Shown: positions 1 through 7,779 of the stretch, piece by piece
Position numbering within the stretch: position 1 is the first letter of the stretch
Layout: each line of letters begins with the position of its first letter
DNA from: Nitrospira_D sp019636945
GTDB lineage: Bacteria; Nitrospirota; Nitrospiria; Nitrospirales; Nitrospiraceae
DNA: 64,000 bases
Reading direction: 5' to 3'
Assembly (NCBI RefSeq): GCF_047338595.1
Contig: NZ_JBLFBO010000003.1
Location: 1-64,000 of the forward strand
Notes under the pieces: generated by a model
Databases searched by the model: none
Seen by the model: only the letters and a program-made list of their open reading frames with translations
Told to the model about the DNA's origin: nothing
Made by a program: the position numbers and the translations under genes

Positions 1-21
1 CTCCAGACCTCAGATCATAGG

Positions 22-348
22 GTGAAGACGTCCACTTTTTCGAGCTTACCTCAGTTTTCCTCGCGCAAGAAGATGGACGTGGTGCTGCGCCTGTTGCGGG
101 GTGACGATCTCGATATGGTCTCGCGGGAAGCCGGGATCACCGCCGCGACGGTGTCGGCGTGGCGGGACCAGTTCCTGGCGAGTGGCCAAGCCGGGTTGAA
201 GAGTCGGGCCGGTGATGGCCGCGAAGACGAACTCGCTCGGTTGAAAGCCTTGGTTGGAGACTTGACGATGCGGCTGGAACTGTCGCGGGAAGCGGTTCAG
301 CGGCTGCGGGGTGGCACCCCTTTGGCCACCGGGAGGTCGACGCGATGA
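22..348 (+). CDS. IS3-family transposase OrfA (helix-turn-helix)
   Basis: This 108-residue protein is the DNA-binding subunit of an IS3-like element. Residues about 15-60 form a helix-turn-helix resembling transposase_8/HTH_29 (SRKKMDVVLRLLRG, then EAGITAATVSAWRDQF). A C-terminal heptad-like stretch (about 67-95, ELARLKALVGDL) fits the leucine-zipper region used for OrfA oligomerisation. The start is GTG at 22. The stop overlaps the ATG of orfB (ATGA at 345-348), which indicates translational coupling. It is typical in length for this subgroup. Confidence 0.8.
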   Translation: MKTSTFSSLPQFSSRKKMDVVLRLLRGDDLDMVSREAGITAATVSAWRDQFLASGQAGLKSRAGDGREDELARLKALVGDLTMRLELSREAVQRLRGGTPLATGRSTR

Positions 349-1240
349 GCCACACCCCGTCGCCTTCCACGCATCGTCCGTATGGTGTGGTCCGGGTCTG
401 TCAGGAATGGGGCCTGAGTCGATCCTCGTTTTTGCCCAGCCGGGCCGTCGGGTGTCACTGCCCCGTGAGCCGACGAAACGGGGCCCGAAGACCGCGTACA
501 CGGATGAAGTGCTCACCGTGCATATTCGCCACGTGCTGGCCACCTCGCCATTTCTTGGGGAGGGGCATCGCAAAGTGTGGGCACGACTACGGGCGCAGGG
601 GATTCGCACGTCCAAACCCCGCGTGCTCCGACTCATGCGGCAGGCCGACCTCTTGGCTCCCAGCCGGGTACCGCGCGTCGTGGGGCCGCGAGTTCACGAT
701 GGCACGATTATCACCGAGCGCCCAAATCAGATGTGGGGCACCGATGCAACCAGCACGGTGACGGTAGCGGACGGCGCCGTCACGGTCTTCATCGGGGTGG
801 ATCATTGTACGCTCGAAGGGATCGGCATCCATGCGGCGAAGCGGGCCACCCGCTTCGAGGCCTTAGAACCGATTCGCCAAGGGGTGCGCCAGCAGTTCGG
901 GGCCGTCTCTGCCGGCATCGCGGCGGGTCTGCAGGTGCGACATGATCATGGCAGTCAATATATGAGTGACGACTTTCAGGCTGAACTCCGATTCCTGGGC
1001 ATCACATCCAGTCCGGCGTTTGTCCGTGCCCCAGAAGGCAACGGCGTGGCAGAGCGGTTCATTCGGACGCTGAAAGAGCAACTCTTATGGGTGCACACGT
1101 TCCAGACGGTGGAGGAGCTCCGCCAGGCGCTCCTCAACTGGTTGCCGCTATATAATGAGCAGTGGTTGGTCGAGCGGCATGGGTTCCGCTCACCACGCCA
1201 GGTCCGTCGGGACCTGCTGGTTACCTCGGAGGCCGCGTGA
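345..1240 (+). pseudogene. IS3-family transposase OrfB (integrase), frameshifted
   Basis: The natural start, ATG 345, gives a typical OrfB N-terminus (THRPYGVVRVCQEWGLSRSSF). That frame then loses similarity near base 432. The rest of the integrase lies in another frame: QPGRRVSLP, then GEGHRKVWARLRAQGIRTSK and the rve core. The DDE residues are visible as D in WGTDAT, D in RHDHGSQY and E in GVAERFIRTLKE. The switch coincides with a run of five T (gtttttgcc). One extra T, or a -1 slip, would restore a continuous protein of about 298 residues. It may be a decayed copy, a homopolymer sequencing error or true recoding; the sequence cannot decide. Confidence 0.75.
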
Positions 1241-1598
1241 CAAGGTCGATCATCGAGGAGTGGGGGCATCTTGTGAAGTGGCCCTCAAAACACGACGCCC
1301 ACAGTGGGCTCAGGATCGCCGATCACCGAACACTGAGACCCACAGGTCGGGGCGAATACGGCTATAACCGTGTCCAAGAAATCGAGAGCGGTACAAGTCC
1401 CCCGTTCAATACTGTCAATGTGGTGATGAGGTTCGCAGTAGAGGAACGTCGATGGCGTTTATCCGTTGCCAACAATTTCGAAAAGAATTTGAATGGGCGG
1501 CTGGACTTGCAAGAACAGGGAGATCACCGAAGGAGTTTATCCGTGCGCAATAGTACGATAAAACGATAAAGAGCGCACGGGTCAACCGAAGGTTGGTA
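1241..1598. other. intergenic stretch after the IS, no gene recognised
   Basis: Between the transposase stop and the tRNA I see no supportable gene. A plus-strand open frame running to about 1569 has no recognisable domain, no Shine-Dalgarno site and an unlikely composition. The right end of the insertion sequence must lie somewhere here, but I cannot place an inverted repeat. Confidence 0.4.
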
Positions 1599-1674
1599 TG
1601 GTGGCGGTGACCCGGATTGAACGGGTGACCCGCGGCTTATGAGTCCGCTGCTCTACCAACTGAGCTACACCGCC
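1599..1674 (-). tRNA. tRNA-Met (anticodon CAU)
   Basis: Read on the minus strand the segment folds as a full cloverleaf. The acceptor arms are GGCGGTG and CACCGCC with discriminator A and an encoded CCA. The D arm is GCTC-AGTTGGTAGA-GC, the anticodon loop CTCATAA, and the T arm ACCCG-TTCAATC-CGGGT. The CAU anticodon and the D/T arms fit elongator tRNA-Met; a lysidine-modified tRNA-Ile cannot be fully excluded. The anticodon stem GCGGA/GCCGC has one A-G mismatch next to the loop. Confidence 0.93.
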
Positions 1675-1818
1675 ACGTCAGAGCCGAACAGAGCCCCTGA
1701 TGATAGCCGAAGTCGGTTGTTGGTGTCCACCGCTGGGATGACAGAATGTTTCATTCCGTCTGGATGCTGTGATCTCAAACCTGATATGGTCCCGTGTGAA
1801 GAGGAGACGAGAGATAGT

Positions 1819-2682
1819 ATGTCGATTGGAAATGCCCGTGCTGTGGTTATCACTGGGGCGTCGACTGGTATCGGGGCGGCCTGTGCGTTCCATCTTGATC
1901 GATCAGGATTCACTGTTTATGCCGGGGTGCGGAAGCCGGAGGATGGAGCGAGACTGCAACAGTCTGGCTCCGATCGACTTATCCCGATCTTGCTTGATGT
2001 GACCGATCAGCCATCCATTCAGCGCGCTCTCACGATTGTTGCAGAGCAATGTGGGGCGAAGGGTTTGTATGGGCTTGTGAATAATGCCGGGATTGCAGTG
2101 CCGGCGCCGCTCGAAGCCATTCCGCTTCCTGATTTTCGGCGGCAACTTGACGTGAATGTGATTGGACAGCTCGCCGTCACGCAAGCGTTTCTTCCGCTGA
2201 TCCGTCAGGCCCGTGGTCGCATTGTCAACATGGGCTCGATCGCAGGCCGTTCCACGATTCCGATGATGGGAGCCTATTCTGCCTCGAAGTTCGCCCTGGA
2301 GGCGATGACGGATGCCTTGAGACTGGAGGTGCAACCATGGGGCATCCACGTGTCGATTATCGAGCCTGGTGCGATCACAACCCCGATCTGGACAAAGTCT
2401 GCCGACGATGCCGCCGGGCGAGAAGCGAGTATGGAGGCGGAGCTGAAAAGACTCTATGAACCGACGGTGGCGGCAGTCCGAAAGGTGGTGGACGAGGCGG
2501 CGACGCGAGCGATTCCGGCGGACGTTGTCGCGAAGATAGTTGAGGAGGCCCTGACGGCTCCTGTACCCAAGACCCGCTACTTGGTCGGCACGGATGCAAA
2601 GATTCGTGCGTTCCTCGGGCAAATTCTTCCGGACCGGATCATGGACCGCCTTCTCACGGCCGTCCTCAAGCTCCCTCACTGA
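1819..2682 (+). CDS. short-chain dehydrogenase/reductase (SDR)
   Basis: This 287-residue cytoplasmic NAD(P)-dependent oxidoreductase is of the classical SDR type, closest in style to the retinol/11-beta-hydroxysteroid dehydrogenase-like branch. The cofactor motif TGASTGIG lies near residue 12. NNAG follows near residue 87, the catalytic Ser in NMGSIAGR, and YSASK carries the Tyr-Lys pair. ATG 1819 is chosen because the Rossmann strand begins right after it and gaggag lies upstream; an in-frame extension further upstream runs into the tRNA. Its last bases overlap the convergent downstream gene by 7 nt. The substrate is unknown. Confidence 0.85.
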   Translation: MSIGNARAVVITGASTGIGAACAFHLDRSGFTVYAGVRKPEDGARLQQSGSDRLIPILLDVTDQPSIQRALTIVAEQCGAKGLYGLVNNAGIAVPAPLEAIPLPDFRRQLDVNVIGQLAVTQAFLPLIRQARGRIVNMGSIAGRSTIPMMGAYSASKFALEAMTDALRLEVQPWGIHVSIIEPGAITTPIWTKSADDAAGREASMEAELKRLYEPTVAAVRKVVDEAATRAIPADVVAKIVEEALTAPVPKTRYLVGTDAKIRAFLGQILPDRIMDRLLTAVLKLPH

Positions 2683-3599
2683 CTCCCTGGCGTTGGTTTC
2701 GCGAGTCGAATCCCAAGATCTTGCTTTGAGATGTCGAATGAAAAGCGGAGCTGGAGCGCGAGATATTTTTGCACAAGTCCCGCTCGATCGAGGGGCTGAT
2801 CTTGTTCGTGATAGACGGCGAATTCCATGTTGCGCCAGCGTACGGCGAGGCCGATGATCCAATCCAATTCGGTCGGGCTGGCCTGGTTTCCCGCATCTCG
2901 ATCCGTAAACATATTCACGTCGCCATAGAGCACGAGCTTGTTCTTGTAGAGATCGAGGTCGGCATGGGCGACATACCGGAAGAGTGCTCGGCCGGTATTG
3001 TCGGGTCTGGCGAAATAATTCCTGTTATGAAAGAGCCAGCCGGCTCCGGCGTAGACCGTCAGATTTTGATTGGGGAACATCCGGCTCCAGCCTGACATAT
3101 CCTGAACCGCCTGGAATTTGGCGGTGACCAGACCATCGGCATATTCTTGTGTGAGGCCTTTCCGATCGATCGGGATATCGCGTTCGTATTGGAGACGCCA
3201 ATTGACGTGGCCGAGCACGCCGGTGAGGGCATAGGTCCCGTCCCATTCGCTGAGTTCGATCCAACCGTTTGTCCGGTCGGAGAAAAAATTCTGGTCCGTA
3301 TAGAACGTCAGGTATTGCTTGTAGAGATCGGTCTCCAGGTGGAGCATATGGCGCATTCCCACCAAACCGGTATTGTCGGGCCTAGCGGTGAACGTACGAT
3401 TCGACGCGAAGGCACTGGCGAGAAGATATCCGGCAAAGATCGACTCTTCGGCCTCTCGACCATTGGGATCATCCATGGAGGGGAGCGGACGTCCGTACTT
3501 TTCAAGGGCCAATGCCTGTGGGGGATTGAGCAAGAGGAGGAGGCTAAGTCCGAGGCTCATGCCGAGGGTTGTCGCTGTACGGAAAATGAGCGAGGTCAT
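2676..3599 (-). CDS. putative outer-membrane protein with internal duplication
   Basis: This protein of about 307 residues starts with a signal peptide (hydrophobic GMSLGLSLLLLL, cleavage near ALA-LEKYG). The mature part consists of alternating amphipathic strands rich in Tyr, Trp, Asp and Arg, as in small outer-membrane beta-barrels. It contains two homologous halves: each has ARPDNTG, then a DLYK strand, a D-N-F-x-DR turn and a final Q-x-x-LDR/IDRKGL-type strand. I know no named family for it. ATG 3599 is preferred; an upstream GTG at 3608 would add three residues. It is convergent with the SDR gene. Confidence 0.65.
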   Translation of the reverse strand: MTSLIFRTATTLGMSLGLSLLLLLNPPQALALEKYGRPLPSMDDPNGREAEESIFAGYLLASAFASNRTFTARPDNTGLVGMRHMLHLETDLYKQYLTFYTDQNFFSDRTNGWIELSEWDGTYALTGVLGHVNWRLQYERDIPIDRKGLTQEYADGLVTAKFQAVQDMSGWSRMFPNQNLTVYAGAGWLFHNRNYFARPDNTGRALFRYVAHADLDLYKNKLVLYGDVNMFTDRDAGNQASPTELDWIIGLAVRWRNMEFAVYHEQDQPLDRAGLVQKYLALQLRFSFDISKQDLGIRLAKPTPGSQ

Positions 3600-3637
3600 G
3601 GGCACCACGATGATACGGGATCAGTCGAAATCTTCCG

Positions 3638-4033
3638 CTACTGACAGGAATCAAAAATGTCTTCACAGTCGTTGGAGGCATCAAATGTTGGAGGGACAAA
3701 ACGGTAGTGAACATCCACGACACGATCATCAATCAGGATGACGGTGGCCCAACAGCCATGGCGAATGGTTGCAAAGCTCCCTTTCCCAACCGGCCGAGAC
3801 TCTTCCAGTATCGGGGCTTCTCGGTAGTATCGCAGAAAAGTTCGTTCACCGTCTGAGGTTTCCTTGTGGGGCGTCCCGGCACAGGCAAGGATCGATGACT
3901 TAGATTTTCCCACCATACGCTGTTGATTGGGGTATTCGCCAACATGGGCAGGGGTGCTGCAACCTGCCAGCCATATCTGCACGAAGCCCAGGAGCATCAA
4001 TGCGAGAAGATTCTGCCGCATCATGGCAGCCAT
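3638..4033 (-). CDS. hypothetical lipoprotein
   Basis: This protein of about 131 residues has a lipoprotein signal peptide: a short hydrophobic segment ending in the lipobox WLAGC, lipidated Cys near residue 24. The mature part includes GKSKSSILACAGTPHKE, resembling the small SmpA/OmlA-like or outer-membrane-assembly lipoprotein style (G-x-s-x-x-dv-x-x-x-lG-x-P), but similarity is too weak for a name. The start is uncertain: ATG 4033, 4024 or 4021 all leave the signal peptide intact and none has a clear Shine-Dalgarno site. It lies between two other secreted proteins on the same strand. Confidence 0.6.
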   Translation of the reverse strand: MAAMMRQNLLALMLLGFVQIWLAGCSTPAHVGEYPNQQRMVGKSKSSILACAGTPHKETSDGERTFLRYYREAPILEESRPVGKGSFATIRHGCWATVILIDDRVVDVHYRFVPPTFDASNDCEDIFDSCQ

Positions 4034-4121
4034 TGTTGTTGGGGGATAACAATGGAAAAGCAACCACGTTGAAGGTGCATTCGAAACAACGCACGAACGG
4101 TGTGAAAAGCCACTGAGTCGA

Positions 4122-4562
4122 TCAACCGACCAGGTCTGGATTGAGGCGGGTCATCGGTTTCACTGAGATGGCCTTGATCTCGTTGTAGACAATGGTGCGG
4201 CCAACTTGGCGGAGGCGATTGAAGACACCTTCCACGATCACTTGATCCCCTTCATGCACTTCGAGCTGGCCAAGGCTGACGACCTTGAGGGTGCCGGCTT
4301 GATCTTGGAGGAGGAATCCGTAGGCTGGCTGTCCCTGGCGATTGGTTGCCAGCTGGACATTCATGACTTTGCCGGTGACGACGACGTCCTGATGATCGTA
4401 TTGCTCCGGGTGCGCCAATAGTTCCGCAATCTCAATCAGACCGCTTGCGAGAGCCGTCGTTGTGCCTGGTGACCCAGGTGTAAGCACACACAACATGAAG
4501 AGGAAAAGAAACCCGGCCAGAGAGGTTACAAACGGTTGTCGACTAATGCCTTGTGTCTTCAT
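4122..4562 (-). CDS. secreted OB-fold protein (tRNA_anti-like/NirD-YgiW type)
   Basis: This 146-residue protein has an N-terminal signal peptide or anchor (FVTSLAGFLFLFMLCVL) followed by a compact OB-fold. The predicted strand pattern is DVVVTGKVMNVQ, GFLLQDQAGTLKVVS and GDQVIVEGVFN. This is the pattern of exported OB domains that bind small ligands or nucleic acid, and it resembles CcmE-like or tRNA_anti-like domains. There is no CcmE haem-binding His motif. The family assignment rests on the strand pattern only and the role is unknown. Confidence 0.6.
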   Translation of the reverse strand: MKTQGISRQPFVTSLAGFLFLFMLCVLTPGSPGTTTALASGLIEIAELLAHPEQYDHQDVVVTGKVMNVQLATNRQGQPAYGFLLQDQAGTLKVVSLGQLEVHEGDQVIVEGVFNRLRQVGRTIVYNEIKAISVKPMTRLNPDLVG

Positions 4563-4611
4563 GGCTGGGGGTAATTATACCGAACCGCCGGTGATTGGCA
4601 AGATCGAAAGT

Positions 4612-5793
4612 TCACCATTTGTCGGATGACCGGCCGCTCACATCCTCTCCGATAAAGTTATGGAGAATATGCCGTTGAAAGTCGGTGAGTTCCCCCTGAC
4701 CGGACTCTGGTGCCGGAGTGGGAAGTTCGCCGGCCTTGGGTGTGGGCATCGATCGTTTCAGTAACTCCTCGTCCAACGCGGCGTTGCTGGTATCCAGATC
4801 CTTTTGAATTGAGACCAGCCGTTGGAGACCGAATAAGGTTCGGGTCGTTTCTGTATGAATCGCGTTGGAACTGGCGCCATACACGAGCGAATTCCAGAAC
4901 TTGGTCTCCGTCGCTTCCGATATTCCCATCATCGCATAGAGTTCAAGTTTTTCAATCAGTGCGGATTCTGTACCTTCCAGTCCGTCGTACGTGGCAATCG
5001 ACCGCTCAATCGGAGTCTGGGAGAGGGTACGCAGGGTGGCTTGCCACATCTCGGGTGACGGAACGGGCGATCCGCTTACCGAGGTGTCTGAACACCTGGC
5101 TTGAGTGGCCAGCAGATATTGGGAGAGGAATTTGACCTTGCGTGCGGCAAGAGTTCCGGCCGGAATACCCCAGATGTGGCCGATCTCGTGGTCTTGCAGT
5201 GTGGTCGAGTCGGAGGTCCGACGTTCGCGTTCTGCCAAGGCCAGGCGCTTTCTGAATCGTTCAGCAAAACGAAGCTGCATCTGCATTTCGACGACCAAAC
5301 GATGCTTTTGGTACTCCTCAGCGCCAATTTCGTTCTTCTCCCACTGTTGTTCCAGGATCCGTAACGTCGTGGACGGGACTGCGGAACGAGCCTGTGCGCT
5401 GAGCGCCGCGATCGTTTCCGATGAGACGCCTCGATCGGTGAGGAGAACGGAGGCCCGGGCGGCGAATGCGGAGGCCGTCTTGATGAGATGTTCGAGGGCG
5501 ACACATTGCAACCAGGTTCGCTCTCGTCGGAGTCTGGCTCGTCGGCGGTATTCGTTCCGGCGGTCGACCATGGCCATGATGGATTCCTGGGTCATGGTCG
5601 TGACGGGTTTCTTGCCGGAGACACAGCGAGGGTCCGGTCGATCTGCCACCATAAACAGGATTTCGTCCTGCGTGACATCGAGATATTGCAACAGCAGCAG
5701 TCGGAGGATAATCCGTCCCTGAATCGGCAGGTTGGCGATCGCCTCCTCAATGATATCAACCGTAAGGGGAGAAGATGCGAGTGTTGGTGTCAT
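4612..5793 (-). CDS. hypothetical protein, mostly helical
   Basis: This 393-residue cytoplasmic protein has no signal peptide or membrane segment. Residues about 12-45 (IIEEAIANLPIQGRIILRLL) resemble a helical domain of sigma-region-4 flavour. The centre (about 80-200) is Arg/Glu/Gln-rich and likely coiled coil (RRNEYRRRARLRRERTW). The C-terminus is Pro/Ser-rich and disordered. I do not recognise a family. A small gene follows the same direction upstream at 5881-6102. Confidence 0.55.
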   Translation of the reverse strand: MTPTLASSPLTVDIIEEAIANLPIQGRIILRLLLLQYLDVTQDEILFMVADRPDPRCVSGKKPVTTMTQESIMAMVDRRNEYRRRARLRRERTWLQCVALEHLIKTASAFAARASVLLTDRGVSSETIAALSAQARSAVPSTTLRILEQQWEKNEIGAEEYQKHRLVVEMQMQLRFAERFRKRLALAERERRTSDSTTLQDHEIGHIWGIPAGTLAARKVKFLSQYLLATQARCSDTSVSGSPVPSPEMWQATLRTLSQTPIERSIATYDGLEGTESALIEKLELYAMMGISEATETKFWNSLVYGASSNAIHTETTRTLFGLQRLVSIQKDLDTSNAALDEELLKRSMPTPKAGELPTPAPESGQGELTDFQRHILHNFIGEDVSGRSSDKW

Positions 5794-5880
5794 GGTGTTC
5801 CGGTTAGCTGATACAGAAAAAAGATGATGACCTTTTAGTGCGGTGTTCTGTTGTGGTCCGTTGATCCGGCAGCGATGTCG

Positions 5881-6102
5881 CTATGCCGTACCGGCTTTCT
5901 GTTGAGAAGCCTGCTCCAGCTGACGTGCGACATATTCCCGAACATCCTGGATCGTCCCGCTGATGAACATCTCACGTGGAATTTCCACCTGGACAAGGCG
6001 GGAAGGATCGATCCCCTTGTCCCGGGCATACTGCTCATCGATATACAGACTGACCGAGCCATCGGGAAAACGCAGAGCATAGAGGGAAGTCGTGTCAGCC
6101 AT
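5881..6102 (-). CDS. small hypothetical protein
   Basis: This 73-residue soluble protein begins MADTTSLYALRFPDGSVSLY and ends in a Gln/Ala-rich tail. The N-terminal half suggests a small beta sheet and the C-terminal half a helix (VREYVARQLEQA). No domain is recognised. The ATG at 6102 is preferred over an upstream GTG at 6108. It lies 87 bases upstream of the 393-residue gene on the same strand and may be co-transcribed with it. Confidence 0.5.
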   Translation of the reverse strand: MADTTSLYALRFPDGSVSLYIDEQYARDKGIDPSRLVQVEIPREMFISGTIQDVREYVARQLEQASQQKAGTA

Positions 6103-6243
6103 GGCCACTCACTTTCTTGAGCCTGCTGTCTGTACAGGTACCATAGGGTTCGTCGAACTGTCAAAACTACGGGCTGACGTCTATTCATGCTGGGTGAGCG
6201 GGGGTACTTTCCTTAGGGTAATGAGATCGTCGCTGAAAAACAA

Positions 6244-6273
6244 AGGGCCTTCGGTCGGGTGACCGAAGGCCCT
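6244..6273 (-). terminator. Rho-independent terminator of the HemQ-like gene
   Basis: There is a perfect 13-bp stem (agggccttcggtc / gaccgaaggccct) with a GGGT tetraloop. On the minus strand it is followed by tttgttttt at 6234-6243. It starts 25 bases after the stop codon of the minus-strand gene ending at 6298. Confidence 0.9.
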
Positions 6274-6297
6274 CGTCCATACGGATATTCCTGGCAC

Positions 6298-7023
6298 TTA
6301 GCCGCCGAGCGTATCGAGCGTTTCCTTAAGACTTCTGCGGACGCAGGTGAAGATCGGGGTATCCCGCAAGGTATATCGTGATCCTTCCGTCTCCCGTAGG
6401 GCCATCACCAAGTCAAGGAAATCTTCCGGCTTGTCGCTTTCAAACGCGACGACCCATTCCTGATCATCCAATCCAAACGAATAGGTGGTGTTCAGCTTCA
6501 CTGAGGGAAAGCGATGACCCACTTCGATATGCTCGTCCATCATACCCTGGCGAGCCGCTTTGGTCAGAAGGAACCACTCACGTGTTTTGAGAAAGGGATA
6601 CACAAAGATGTATTTGCTTTTCCCTGGCACGACCGTCAGCCGCTTCCCTTCCTGTCCCGCATGTGAATGGTTGTCGACATAGATGGATCGCTTGGTCATG
6701 GCCAAATACGAGTAGGGAGTCGAGAGATACTGCCCAAGGCCGGAGGCCAGCATCTTGGCGCTCATATCCTGAAACAGATCGAGATCGTAGCTGATGCGCC
6801 ACAGCATAAAGTCACAATCCCCTCGGATCCCGACGGTGGAATAGGGGACGACCAACACTTTGCCGTTAAAATCTTCGACCGCACGCAAGAACTCCTGTTT
6901 GCCCTGAGTGCGCACATCCTCTGGGAGCCGTCGCCATGCCGGGTCCACTTTGTAGAACGCAAAATTGACGAACTGACGCCGAGGTGGTGTTGGCGTAGAA
7001 GGGGGGGTCTCCGGAGTCGACAT
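6298..7023 (-). CDS. hemQ: chlorite dismutase-family protein, likely coproheme decarboxylase HemQ/ChdC
   Basis: This 241-residue protein has no signal peptide, so it is cytoplasmic. It carries the Cld/ChdC dimeric ferredoxin-like fold. ChdC-type features are the Y-P-x-x-K loop (YIFVYPFLKTREW, whose Tyr aligns with the catalytic Tyr of ChdC), the haem-ligand region MMDEHIEVGHRFPSVK with its conserved His, and the C-terminal block TLRDTPIFTC. These make oxidative decarboxylation of coproheme III to haem b likelier than chlorite breakdown; the known periplasmic Cld enzymes have a leader and another motif set. A Pro/Thr-rich tail of about 15 residues precedes the domain. It is followed by a strong terminator, so it is probably monocistronic. 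Confidence 0.82.
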   Translation of the reverse strand: MSTPETPPSTPTPPRRQFVNFAFYKVDPAWRRLPEDVRTQGKQEFLRAVEDFNGKVLVVPYSTVGIRGDCDFMLWRISYDLDLFQDMSAKMLASGLGQYLSTPYSYLAMTKRSIYVDNHSHAGQEGKRLTVVPGKSKYIFVYPFLKTREWFLLTKAARQGMMDEHIEVGHRFPSVKLNTTYSFGLDDQEWVVAFESDKPEDFLDLVMALRETEGSRYTLRDTPIFTCVRRSLKETLDTLGG

Positions 7024-7118
7024 TACAAAGCTCCTTTAGTAAATTGAGAGGCAGTACTCTTTGTAGTTTTCTTTCGTTTAGCATTTCCCCTTCCGTGTTG
7101 TCAACCGGAGGACCAGGC

Positions 7119-7763
7119 GTGAGGCATCGATTGACAAGGCCAAATCGTTCTGTGCCCCGCTGGCAGATGGGGGTTTTGGCTTCTGCGGTACTTGGACAGA
7201 CTGTCACAGGCCTGCTGAGTTTCATCGGCCTTGCGGCTGCGATCGAGGTGAGTCCGACGCCGACCCCCATTCAACTCGCATTGGATCGGGGAAAACAAGC
7301 CGCGGCGCAGCAACGCTCGCCCGAAACCTTGTATGCTCGCTTCGGGAATGCCGATCCCGCACAGCCTGAAGGCTTTCTCCTGACGAAGCTCGGAGGGTTG
7401 TCGGTGTTGGCCGCTCATATGGCGTTACGAGGACTTGAACCGAGCACGGCCGATGTCGCCCACGTAATCGAGGCCTCCACCATGCTTGTCAGCGCGACGA
7501 TCGTCGGAGAGCGTCCGGATTTTGCCGTGAACAGTTACATGGTTCTTGATCAAGAGGGGAGAACGATCAAGCCGTTCACGGTGCGAGCCGACAGCCAAGC
7601 CGAGCGCCGGGCAACGTGGCCTGAGTCGCAGAAATTTCTCGCCAAAATTGTAGCGACATTCCGCTACAATGATTTCGACTCAAACGCCAGGACGACGATC
7701 ACGATCTTTCCGGCCGGTGGAGGAGAGGTCCGTGTCGTGGTTGATTTTGCTCACATTGAATAG
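7119..7763 (+). CDS. hypothetical secreted protein
   Basis: This 214-residue protein starts at GTG 7119, chosen for the ggagg Shine-Dalgarno at 7107-7111. The N-terminus (WQMGVLASAVLGQ, then LLSFIGLAAAIEVSP) looks like a membrane-spanning signal segment. The mature part has a regular alpha/beta pattern (GFLLTKLGGLSVLAAHMALRG, TMLVSATIVG) and ends GGEVRVVVDFAHIE. I recognise no family. It precedes cinA by 16 bases on the same strand, so the two are probably co-transcribed. It is divergent from the HemQ-like gene. Confidence 0.6.
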   Translation: MRHRLTRPNRSVPRWQMGVLASAVLGQTVTGLLSFIGLAAAIEVSPTPTPIQLALDRGKQAAAQQRSPETLYARFGNADPAQPEGFLLTKLGGLSVLAAHMALRGLEPSTADVAHVIEASTMLVSATIVGERPDFAVNSYMVLDQEGRTIKPFTVRADSQAERRATWPESQKFLAKIVATFRYNDFDSNARTTITIFPAGGGEVRVVVDFAHIE

Positions 7764-7779
7764 GGACTCCTCACGGCCT

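Larger units (their letters stand above)
22..1240 (+). mobile_element. IS3-like insertion sequence, frameshifted
   Basis: Two overlapping reading frames have the order expected of IS3-group elements: a small helix-turn-helix OrfA followed by a DDE integrase OrfB joined by an ATGA overlap. OrfB needs a change of frame near 430-445, so the copy is either degenerate or depends on an extra slippage event. I could not define terminal inverted repeats or a target-site duplication with confidence, and the left end may lie at or before base 1. The limits given are therefore only the coding span. Confidence 0.75.

Noticed and set aside
1162..1569. Plus-strand frame after the transposase
   Set aside because: It starts inside orfB, has no domain and no ribosome-binding site.
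1903..2862. 319-codon open frame on the minus strand opposite the SDR gene
   Set aside because: It is antisense to a clearly coding SDR with intact motifs and has no domain; its Arg/His-rich composition is typical of frame shadows.
6298..7023. True chlorite dismutase
   Set aside because: The motifs and lack of a signal peptide fit the HemQ/ChdC branch better.
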